DNA of 6,362 bases, from positions 1 through 6,362 of the forward strand of contig CALBJG010000168.1 of NCBI GenBank assembly GCA_937892865.1, given 5' to 3'. Position 1 is the first letter of the stretch. Each line of letters begins with the position of its first letter. This DNA comes from an uncultured Clostridia bacterium. Its GTDB lineage: Bacteria > Bacillota > Clostridia > Oscillospirales > Oscillospiraceae. The translations under genes were made by a program, and so were the position numbers. The notes below the pieces were generated by a model. The model was not told where the DNA came from and searched no databases. It saw only the letters and a list, made by a program, of their open reading frames with translations. Shown here in pieces: positions 1 through 5,865 of the stretch.

Positions 1-3000
1 CCACATAGGGATCGGTGAAGCCGCCGTTTGTGAAGAAGTTGCTTCTTACACGCCAACGGATCGCCAGATTGCTGTGCAGTTCCAGCGCTGCGCCCACAAA
101 GGACAGGGTGGGAACGGGTTTTTCATACATATCAGCCTCCAAAGAAACCTCAGGAAGCACAACTGCGTCGCTGCCGGTGCCGGTGATTACGAAGAGCATA
201 CCGTCATTTGCATAGTCTCTGACATAGTCGGTAACATCCACATAGTAAGTACCTGCGCCATCTACTTCCACGGTACCCAAAGCACTGCGGTTATAGAGAT
301 CAAACTCGAAGAGGCTCTCGTCTTTCTGGTTTGCAGGCGCGTTGTTGTATGTCAGGTTTTCGGGCAACTGAGAATTCTTCAAGCCGTAAACGGTCAAAGT
401 CTGCTTGCCGGCGGCAGTGGCAGTCATCTTCAGGCGAACAACACGGCTGTATGCATAGTCTGCGTCAGCATCGAAGCTGATGTAAGCCTTGCGGATGTTT
501 TCTGGATTCTCGTTCTTCTCAGCAGCGTGCAGCGTGAATTCCATATTAGAGGTAGCGCCGTTACTACCAACAGTGACCATATCATCGGCAATTACAATAC
601 CGGATGCGGTTTCAACGATCTCTGTAACAGAGAAGTCGTCCAGATACATTACAGCAGGAGTAGACAGTTCTGCATTATAAACTTCCTTGCCGGAAATTGT
701 ATCGCAAACGATGGCATTGGAATTGCGCATCAGGCCCATTCTGAGAATAAAGTTGCAACGATTCGTGTCGATCATCGTCTGATCAACTGTGAAGGTGTAG
801 GTGTATTGTACCCACTCGCCCACATCAGCGGTCGCAATATTGATTGCCTTATAAGTACCCGCTGCGCCGTTGTGGTACAACCCATTGCCGGTTGCGTTCA
901 AGCCTGCCCACAAAGTGCCTGCCTTGTTGGACTTCAGGCGGAAGGAAATGGTGTACTCCGCGCCCAATTTCAAATCAAAGCAATTCAGAAAGCGAACACC
1001 ATTGTTATAGTCGTGGGTTACGATTTTAAGGCTATTGGAACCGCTGTATGCGTCCTCAGAGGAAAGGGTTGCGTCGTCGATCCAATCTTTCTGGGTTGCA
1101 TCTACAGAAAGGTATTTTGTCGTGGGGGATACCATTACCGCACAATTCTTTACTGTGGTATTGGTCAATGTATCGAAGTTCTGCTTATAAGAATAGGGTG
1201 TCACAACCTCTACATTTTCGTCGGATGCTTCTGTAACCATAATGTCATCCAAGTAGATGGTGGGTCTTCCTTCGTTTGCACTCTTGAAGGAAGTCAGACC
1301 AAAGCCGAACATACCGATACCCACCTGATATTCCTTGCTGCCGGAAGTTACCGTTCTGGGCAGCATATTGGCATCCAGGGTAAAGGTGAAACTGCAATCG
1401 ATCCACTGATTCAGTTGATCGGCGGTCACATCCACACTATCGCCTACATAGAAGGCGGTCTGGTAGTTAGCGGCATCCACCACTTCGCCCTCCAGGCCGT
1501 TGGTGGCGGCGCTGGTGCGGTTCAACGCAGAGAGCATACCGAAGGAGATGGTCTCCTGGGCCTTGCCGGTCTGGATAGAATCCAGCATCACCTTGAAAGA
1601 TACAGTGAATTTTCTGCCGATATCCGCTTCCGTGAGAGAATCCAGCAGGCCGTAGAACTTGGCCCTGGGACCGGAAGAGGTGGTCCGGAATGCGTAGGAC
1701 TTGCCGCTGCCGGAGGTGGCATCCTGGGTCTCTACGATCTTGTTGATGGTGTTGTTCCGGTCAAAACCATACTGATAGATGCGGTTGATGGTATCGTAGG
1801 TATCTACAACGCCGTTGGCATCGGCCTTCAAGGATGCATCGACCCAATCGGTGGTGGTCCAGTTGTCAAAGGTCTCCAGGTGGATGACCTTATCGGGAAC
1901 AACGGTTACATTGGGGGTAATGTTGACAGAGCCTAAGCCCACTTCCTTGGTAGTGAAGTCATCCACATAAACATTGGTCAAACGGTCAGCGCCGGTTTCC
2001 AATGCAATGGCAAGGGTGCGGGCGTTGCTGGAAACATCCTCTGCGGTGATGGTAAATGTCCAGGTGATCTCCTGCCAGGTATCGGCTGCATTGATAGCGC
2101 GAACCACATGGTTGGTTTTTGTGCCTTGGAGATACAGATGGATGCTCAGCGCCTTATCTGCCTTTGCCCAGAAGGTAACCTGAATGGTTCTGCCGATATC
2201 TGCCTCAGTAAGAGGAGAAGGCAAACCAAGAATGCTCATATTGATACGCTCGGTTCTGTTAATGGCAGGACACAGATAAGCGCAAGAGCCGCTATTATCG
2301 GGCAAGGTATGATCCTCATAGGTGACCTTACCATATTTATTAGTAGTTGTGTTAATGCCACCGGCAGCCTTGATGCTGGACCAGGTATCATTTTCAAAAT
2401 GCTCGGTTTTCAGAACGACCTCAGATTCGCTGTTAGCGGTGAGGATCAAGGTCACATAGTCTGCTCCCTTGGCTTTCATCACATTGGCAAAGATGGTCAG
2501 GTCAACGGTATAAGTACTTGCGCCATTGACTTTGAATTCCTTAATAGGAGCGCCGCCGTAAACCTTGGTAAGGTCTACGCCGTTGCCGTAAATATCATTT
2601 GCAGGGGCATTTTCAAAGGTAATGGTGCTGCTATTCCAGTTAGAGCCTGCCAGATCGGTAATGGCGTAAACGGCTACGATACCCTTGCTGGTGGCATCGG
2701 TATCGAAAGAGAAGCTGAAAGCGCCGGAGGTGTAGTCTGCCAAAGGCAGTTTTACATAGACCTTCTGGGAACCGTTTGCCAAACTCTTGGCCTGACCGCT
2801 GACCATTACGCCGGAGGTAGCGTCCATCTGGCTGTCGCCGTTGTCGCCACTCTGGACATAAGCCATATCGGAAGCGATGACGCTCTGGGTAACGGTGGGG
2901 TCTGCCACCAGAGAAACTGCCTCAACAGTCACATCGGTAATGATCTCGGTAATGGTGAAGTTATCGAAATACATCGGATAATTTTCTGTATCCGTACCGT

Positions 3001-5695
3001 GTGTACCGGCATTGATCAGGATGTTACGCTTACCCAAAGTGGTGTAGTGCTTTACATCGTCAAAGGCTACTTCGTAGGAGCAATTGACCCACTCACCTGC
3101 GACTGTATCAAATTTGGCAAGGTCAGCGCGATTGTCAATATCGTTATCATATTGGCAAATCAAGCCAGCCTGAACAGAGACACTGCCATTGTGGGTGTCA
3201 TAAACATCGAAGGACACGATAAACCGACGGCCGTAGTCGTAATATTTGGGGCCTCGATTCAGCAGGGCGCTGGTGAAGCGGAGTACCTGCACACTGCTGG
3301 GATGATAGCGGAAGTAATCCTCTTTGGATTTGTTGGTGGGATTTCCGTAAAGTTTCAGGCTGCTGCCGGAAACTGCGACCTCATCGGTAATAACTGTACC
3401 GGAATAAACATCGGTGTTGGGAATGTCCTCATCATCGAAGTCTTCTAAGTATGTCTGGAACTGGCCGGCCTGCTTCTGGGTACGAACACAGAAAGCCACA
3501 TTTTCAATATTTTCAACATCGCCTACATATTCGCTGACATCGAAATCGTATTCGCCGATGCCGCATACATAGATGCTGCCCAGTTTTTCGCCGATGGTAT
3601 ATTCGCCGTTTTCATAAGTTGCGGCGTAAATATCCAAAGCGTTGGCTGCGCCTTCATTGGTAACACGCAGACGCAGGGTAGCCTTGCTTGCGCCCTCGAA
3701 GGACAGATCTTCATAACGCAGGAACATATCCTCGCCATAGGAGAGGTTCTTATCGGTGGAAACGCCGGTAGCGGAAACCATATCGCTGTGAACTACCTGG
3801 AACTTGGAAACGGTGGGGTTCTTTATGATTTTACCGTTGCTGCCTTTCAGGGTTGCGGGCACGGTAACGGAATAGGTGTAACCGCCTTCCATACCATAGG
3901 GAGTGAACTCGTAGAGCGTGCCGCCGTAGGAAGCAGTCCATACGCCGTCTACCTTCTTGCCGGTGGCATCGTTGGTGATTGTCACCTTGGAGATAAACTC
4001 CTCGTATTCAACAGTTGCGTTAAACTTAACGGTAATAATATCGGTAGCGCTGACAAAGTTTGTACCATCCAGAGGCTTAATGTACTCGCATTTCACGCCC
4101 TCGTCCAGCAGCCAGTAGTTGGCGCACTCAAAGAGCGCTGCATAGGTATCGTTTCCGGTGGTCAGGTCAGGACCGGTGCAGAAGTCGTGACCGACAAACT
4201 GACAGACATAGTCCATAACCGGAACATCGCATTGATAGAAACGAGCCATACAGTTGGGATAGAAATCATAGTAAGAGCCTTGGGCTGCCTGGGTACCGCA
4301 GATGTACATGGGGCTATGGCCTTCGCGGATGGTGTTGTAGCCGCCGCCGACATTGGAGTAGATAAACTGACAGCGGGAAGAAACCTTTTCGTCACTGTCC
4401 TTATAGGTTGTCCAGGGTTGCTCTTCGCCGCCATAAATCGTACCATAATCAAGCACGATGTCCTCTGTTTCACCGGCTTCATAACGGGTCTGACCGTTGG
4501 TGCCTTCGTTATAGCGGCTTTCGCCGGTCTTTTCAGGCTCTTCTGCGCCCAGGAGGACAACGCCACCACTCTTGGAAATACCGGTAACACCGTACTTTTC
4601 GCTGTTGAACTTATAGGTTTCCGGATAAGCATCTGCCAAGTACCGAACCATACGCACTGCGGCGGTATGAACCTTGGTAGTATTCTGGCCGACACCGTAA
4701 GTCCACTGGATGCCGGTAATACCGGGAGGGTTCTGGGTATCGTCACCGGCGAAGTAGTTATACACGCCGTCAAAACACATAGGTGTATAGTTATGGTCGT
4801 AAAGCACAGCGGCATAACCGTCCATCAGGAAGCCGGTCAGGTGGGGACGGTTGGAAGAGTTCCAGGTGTTGCTGCGGTCCAGACCGCTGGCTGCATACAT
4901 CATCACGGGAACTTCGTGGTCGGGATTGACGGGATAGACAATATCCAGATACAGGTTCATATCCATCAGTTTGCCGTCAGGACCGATACACTGGGTAATA
5001 TCTGTCAGTTTGCCCTCGGGGAAGGATGCCGTATATTCTGCGACGGTCAGAGTCTGACCGGCATAGAACTGCACGCCGGTAATGAGGGTATCTTCCTCAA
5101 AGGTGATAAGCATATTGCCACGGACGTGGAGGAAGTCCAAATTCCACATCTGGACGATGTACTCCAGTGTGCCCTGGGCGCTATGCTTATCGGTAGCCCA
5201 ATAAGCCTGCTGCATCGTAACATCATAGCCCTGGGGAATCACATAGCTATTCTTGTGGTGGGTGATGTTATTTACATACACGCCATCACGCATAGCATCA
5301 CGGATGCCCTGAATACTCCAGTCAAGATCAGGAGTAACAGACTTTTCGTTGTTAAAGTAGTCCATGATCACAACGATACGGCCTTCGTCCAGCCAACGGG
5401 TGATCACTTCTTCATCATTGCCATTGCCTACATTGGCCGTATTGGTATTAACCACGTAAATAAAAATACGGGTACGGTCAGTGCAGGCAGAAGCATCCTT
5501 TACGTAGGTACGAATACCTACGGGGATGCCGATGTAGCCGTCGTTAGCGATCACTTCGGTGTAGACCTCGTGCTGCTTCAAAGATTCTACTTCGAAGATG
5601 TCGTCGGTGGTATAAGACACAGCGCTGACGCTGATCATACCTACCATAGACAGCAACATCAAAGTCGCCAGGATCATTGACATAATTCTTTTCAT
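1..5695 (-). CDS. Giant secreted modular alpha/beta-hydrolase with multiple carbohydrate-binding-like modules (partial, C-terminus outside window)
   Basis: An open frame of 1898 codons with no internal stop, running off the left edge. Layout by residue: signal peptide 1-25; unrecognised region 26-194; alpha/beta-hydrolase about 195-530; Ig-like domain 536-635; CBM6-like module about 637-745; jelly roll A 749-918; DNRLRE-like module 920-1095; jelly rolls B 1097-1252, C 1269-1490 and D 1501-1693; a second DNRLRE-like module 1695-1855; and the start of a C-terminal domain from 1862. The protein should be exported by Sec and act outside the cell or on its surface. The inferred role is an esterase or lipase working on a polymer held by the binding modules. 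The substrate is unknown, and the modules could instead bind host glycans or the cell's own wall. It has its own promoter downstream of the gap terminator. The gene uses almost no TTA, CTA or TCA codons. The existence of the gene is certain, the hydrolase fold likely, and the exact function unknown. Confidence 0.93.
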   Translation of the reverse strand, partial: MKRIMSMILATLMLLSMVGMISVSAVSYTTDDIFEVESLKQHEVYTEVIANDGYIGIPVGIRTYVKDASACTDRTRIFIYVVNTNTANVGNGNDEEVITRWLDEGRIVVIMDYFNNEKSVTPDLDWSIQGIRDAMRDGVYVNNITHHKNSYVIPQGYDVTMQQAYWATDKHSAQGTLEYIVQMWNLDFLHVRGNMLITFEEDTLITGVQFYAGQTLTVAEYTASFPEGKLTDITQCIGPDGKLMDMNLYLDIVYPVNPDHEVPVMMYAASGLDRSNTWNSSNRPHLTGFLMDGYAAVLYDHNYTPMCFDGVYNYFAGDDTQNPPGITGIQWTYGVGQNTTKVHTAAVRMVRYLADAYPETYKFNSEKYGVTGISKSGGVVLLGAEEPEKTGESRYNEGTNGQTRYEAGETEDIVLDYGTIYGGEEQPWTTYKDSDEKVSSRCQFIYSNVGGGYNTIREGHSPMYICGTQAAQGSYYDFYPNCMARFYQCDVPVMDYVCQFVGHDFCTGPDLTTGNDTYAALFECANYWLLDEGVKCEYIKPLDGTNFVSATDIITVKFNATVEYEEFISKVTITNDATGKKVDGVWTASYGGTLYEFTPYGMEGGYTYSVTVPATLKGSNGKIIKNPTVSKFQVVHSDMVSATGVSTDKNLSYGEDMFLRYEDLSFEGASKATLRLRVTNEGAANALDIYAATYENGEYTIGEKLGSIYVCGIGEYDFDVSEYVGDVENIENVAFCVRTQKQAGQFQTYLEDFDDEDIPNTDVYSGTVITDEVAVSGSSLKLYGNPTNKSKEDYFRYHPSSVQVLRFTSALLNRGPKYYDYGRRFIVSFDVYDTHNGSVSVQAGLICQYDNDIDNRADLAKFDTVAGEWVNCSYEVAFDDVKHYTTLGKRNILINAGTHGTDTENYPMYFDNFTITEIITDVTVEAVSLVADPTVTQSVIASDMAYVQSGDNGDSQMDATSGVMVSGQAKSLANGSQKVYVKLPLADYTSGAFSFSFDTDATSKGIVAVYAITDLAGSNWNSSTITFENAPANDIYGNGVDLTKVYGGAPIKEFKVNGASTYTVDLTIFANVMKAKGADYVTLILTANSESEVVLKTEHFENDTWSSIKAAGGINTTTNKYGKVTYEDHTLPDNSGSCAYLCPAINRTERINMSILGLPSPLTEADIGRTIQVTFWAKADKALSIHLYLQGTKTNHVVRAINAADTWQEITWTFTITAEDVSSNARTLAIALETGADRLTNVYVDDFTTKEVGLGSVNITPNVTVVPDKVIHLETFDNWTTTDWVDASLKADANGVVDTYDTINRIYQYGFDRNNTINKIVETQDATSGSGKSYAFRTTSSGPRAKFYGLLDSLTEADIGRKFTVSFKVMLDSIQTGKAQETISFGMLSALNRTSAATNGLEGEVVDAANYQTAFYVGDSVDVTADQLNQWIDCSFTFTLDANMLPRTVTSGSKEYQVGIGMFGFGLTSFKSANEGRPTIYLDDIMVTEASDENVEVVTPYSYKQNFDTLTNTTVKNCAVMVSPTTKYLSVDATQKDWIDDATLSSEDAYSGSNSLKIVTHDYNNGVRFLNCFDLKLGAEYTISFRLKSNKAGTLWAGLNATGNGLYHNGAAGTYKAINIATADVGEWVQYTYTFTVDQTMIDTNRCNFILRMGLMRNSNAIVCDTISGKEVYNAELSTPAVMYLDDFSVTEIVETASGIVIADDMVTVGSNGATSNMEFTLHAAEKNENPENIRKAYISFDADADYAYSRVVRLKMTATAAGKQTLTVYGLKNSQLPENLTYNNAPANQKDESLFEFDLYNRSALGTVEVDGAGTYYVDVTDYVRDYANDGMLFVITGTGSDAVVLPEVSLEADMYEKPVPTLSFVGAALELHSNLAIRWRVRSNFFTNGGFTDPYV
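2..112 (-). other. Start of a C-terminal domain, cut by the window edge
   Basis: Residues 1862-1898 include LSFVGAALELHSNLAIRWRV and end FTNGGFTDPYV. From memory, similar 'GAAL-L-x-x-N-L-A-I-x-x-x-V ... GY-T-x-P-Y' segments occur near the C-terminus of many large secreted proteins of Clostridia, usually with Asn-Tyr-Lys where this one has Arg-Trp-Arg. Its role is not known to me. Confidence 0.45.
131..613 (-). other. DNRLRE/CBM96-like module, second copy
   Basis: Residues about 1695-1855. IVIADDMVTVGSNG opens it, followed by IRKAYISFDADADYAYSRVV, QTLTVYGLKNSQLPENLTYN, NAPAN at residues 1785-1789, then GAGTYYVDVTDYVRDYAND and MLFVITG. The NAPAN segment and the D-V-T strand align with the copy at 2411-2938. 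These modules commonly sit beside hydrolase domains in extracellular carbohydrate-active proteins. Confidence 0.6.
617..1195 (-). other. Galactose-binding-like jelly-roll module D
   Basis: Residues 1501-1693. It starts YSYKQNFDTL, contains AYSGSNSLKIVTHDYNNGV and GAEYTISFRLKSNKAGT, the Trp of GEWVQYTYTFTVDQTM (Trp1628), and ends VMYLDDFSVTEIVE (Tyr1684). 'YSGSNSLKI' followed by a strand is a classic CBM4/9-type opening, making this the most recognisable copy of the four. Confidence 0.7.
1226..1891 (-). other. Galactose-binding-like jelly-roll module C
   Basis: Residues 1269-1490. It starts KVIHLETFDNW, has LTEADIGRKFTVSFKVMLD (LTEADIGR at 1354-1361), the Trp of NQWIDCSFTFTLDANM (Trp1431), and ends IYLDDIMVTEA (Tyr1481). 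At about 222 residues it is longer than B. The extra length lies between the opening strand and LTEADIGR and again before Trp1431, so loops on one face are expanded. Confidence 0.68.
1940..2407 (-). other. Galactose-binding-like jelly-roll module B
   Basis: Residues 1097-1252. It starts TEHFENDTW, has LTEADIGRTIQVTFWAKAD (LTEADIGR at 1162-1169), then the Trp of DTWQEITWTFTITAED (Trp1207), and ends NVYVDDFTTKEV (Tyr1243). The features match CBM4/9-type carbohydrate-binding folds. The shared LTEADIGR with module C points to an internal duplication. Confidence 0.68.
2411..2938 (-). other. DNRLRE/CBM96-like module, first copy
   Basis: Residues about 920-1095. After the opening ASDMAYVQSG come QKVYVKLPLADY and NWNSSTITFENAPAN (NAPAN at residues 1029-1033), then STYTVDLTIF and YVTLILTANSES. 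This is the order seen in DNRLRE-type modules, where a Trp and 'lTwnnaP' segment precedes a D-V-T strand. It aligns well with the module at 131-613 of this gene. Confidence 0.55.
2942..3451 (-). other. Galactose-binding-like jelly-roll module A
   Basis: Residues 749-918. It begins YLEDFDDED, contains SGSSLKLYG and RRFIVSFDVYD, carries the Trp of GEWVNCSYEV at residue 869, and closes with MYFDNFTITEI, where Tyr909 and Asp911 mark the calcium-side edge usual in CBM4/9-type folds. It is the most divergent of the four copies: its last motif has Asp-Asn instead of Asp-Asp. Confidence 0.6.
3461..3787 (-). other. CBM6/CBM35-like beta-sandwich module
   Basis: Residues about 637-745. The run MFLRYEDLSFEGASKATLRL resembles the CBM6 opening, in which an aromatic residue and a following 'gas' turn precede the strand RLRV. 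DIYAATYENGEYTIGEKLGS and a late strand VAFCVRT fit the rest. It is shorter than the two DNRLRE-like modules further on. The assignment is by pattern only, and the binding residues cannot be confirmed. Confidence 0.45.
3791..4090 (-). other. Bacterial Ig-like (SbsA/Big_5-type) domain
   Basis: Residues 536-635 follow the hydrolase directly. The pattern is that of this family: an opening IKPLDGTN, a strand IITVKFNATVE, then VTITNDATGKKVDG, a central LYEFTP, and YTYSVTVPATLKGSNGK before the last strand SKFQVV. Such domains act as rigid spacers or modest ligand binders in extracellular enzymes of Gram-positive bacteria, here joining the catalytic part to the binding modules. Confidence 0.75.
4106..5113 (-). 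other. Alpha/beta-hydrolase (esterase/lipase-like) domain
   Basis: Residues about 195-530. The strand HEVPVMMYAASG (260-271) fits the oxyanion-hole loop after strand beta-3. YGVTGISKSGG places the nucleophile at Ser374 in a small-x-Ser-x-small elbow, with Ser instead of Gly at the last position. HSPMYICGTQ (from residue 460) resembles the strand and loop before the catalytic acid, with Asp477 in YYDFYPN the best acid candidate. Then VPVMDYVCQFVGHDF gives the catalytic His as His503. The order Ser, acid, His and the GHDF context are those of the fold. A stretch of roughly 85 residues rich in Glu, Gly and Tyr lies between the elbow and the acid strand and may form a lid. Acyl or acetyl esterase, lipase and peptidase activities all remain possible. 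Confidence 0.72.
5114..5620 (-). other. Unrecognised N-terminal region of the mature protein
   Basis: Residues 26-194 precede the hydrolase core. Alternating strands and helices are suggested: RIFIYVVNT is a likely buried strand, VITRWLDEGRIVVIMDYFN reads as a helix followed by a second strand, and DLDWSIQGIRDAM as another helix. This alpha/beta character differs from the beta-sandwich modules downstream. It could be an N-terminal extension of the hydrolase fold or a separate small domain. I cannot assign it to a family. Confidence 0.5.
5621..5695 (-). other. Sec signal peptide of the giant hydrolase
   Basis: Residues 1-25 have a basic start (MKR), a hydrophobic core rich in Met, Leu and Ile, and end in SVSA, which fits the -3/-1 rule for signal peptidase I cleavage after Ala25, before VSYTTDD. 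There is no Cys at the cleavage point, so it is not a lipoprotein. Confidence 0.93.
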
Positions 5696-5702
5696 TTTGA
5701 TT

Positions 5703-5708
5703 CCTCCC
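5703..5708 (-). promoter_or_regulatory. Ribosome binding site of the giant hydrolase gene
   Basis: GGGAGG on the minus strand ends 7 bases before the ATG at 5695-5693. The strong match and ideal spacing fix this ATG as the start, in preference to the later in-frame ATG codons for Met5 and Met7 within the signal peptide. Confidence 0.93.
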
Positions 5709-5736
5709 AAAGTTTAAATAGGAAACTACTTTTTAC

Positions 5737-5765
5737 ATTATAAATAATTATTTTATAAAAAGCAA
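5737..5765 (-). promoter_or_regulatory. Sigma-A-type promoter of the giant secreted hydrolase gene
   Basis: On the minus strand TTGCTT (5765-5760) lies 17 bases upstream of a perfect TATAAT (5742-5737). The -10 is consensus, the spacing is optimal, and the -35 keeps only the TTG core plus weak matches, which is typical of a promoter helped by an activator. Transcription would begin near 5730, giving a short leader of about 35 bases with no room for a riboswitch. The spacer is very AT-rich and contains two overlapping palindromes, TTTTATAAAA (5751-5760) and AAATAATTATTT (5742-5753). Confidence 0.75.
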
Positions 5766-5796
5766 TTTCCTTTTCGTGCAAATTCATTTCCTTTTC
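5765..5796 (-). repeat. Pair of 11-bp direct repeats upstream of the -35 box
   Basis: On the minus strand GAAAAGGAAAT occurs twice, at 5796-5786 and 5775-5765. The copies are 21 bp apart start to start, about two helical turns. The downstream copy overlaps the proposed -35 box by one base. The arrangement resembles tandem half-sites for an activator or repressor, but an A-rich UP-like element, or chance in an AT-rich region, remains possible. No regulator family is recognisable from the motif. Confidence 0.5.
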
Positions 5797-5810
5797 AGTC
5801 AGAACGGCGT

Positions 5811-5842
5811 CAAAAAAACCGCCACCCAAAGGGGTGGCGGTT
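5811..5842 (-). terminator. Rho-independent terminator of gap
   Basis: On the minus strand an 11-bp perfect GC-rich stem (arms at 5832-5842 and 5817-5827) closes a 4-base loop. It runs straight into seven T residues, the first two of which belong to the stem. It begins 23 bases after the gap stop codon and lies before the promoter of the downstream gene, so it separates the two transcription units. Confidence 0.94.
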
Positions 5843-5865
5843 GCATTTTACTTTCGACTCTTCAA

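Noticed and set aside
226..3451. Repeated modules as a CRISPR array or transposon ends.
   Set aside because: The repeats are hundreds of bases apart, degenerate at DNA level, and keep the reading frame. They are protein-domain duplications.
3523..4815. Minus-strand frames at 3523-3738 and 4162-4815 in another phase.
   Set aside because: They overlap the giant gene in a different frame, have no ribosome site, and their translations show no domain pattern.
74..5680. Three long plus-strand open frames (74-1936, 2108-3448, 3788-5680) that could be read as secreted or repeat proteins.
   Set aside because: All lie in the frame exactly antisense to the giant minus-strand gene, lack ribosome sites and signal sequences, and have low-complexity Gly/Val/Ile/His composition typical of antisense translation. 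The minus-strand frame has a promoter, ribosome site, signal peptide and recognisable domains.
1..5695. Possible frameshift or pseudogene status of the giant gene, since no single long minus frame is closed inside the window.
   Set aside because: Reading every codon from 5695 down to 2 found no stop and continuous domain sense. The frame is simply not closed because it leaves the window.
5742..5760. AT-rich palindromes in the promoter spacer as an operator.
   Set aside because: They consist only of A and T within an AT-rich spacer between -35 and -10 and are easily explained by composition.
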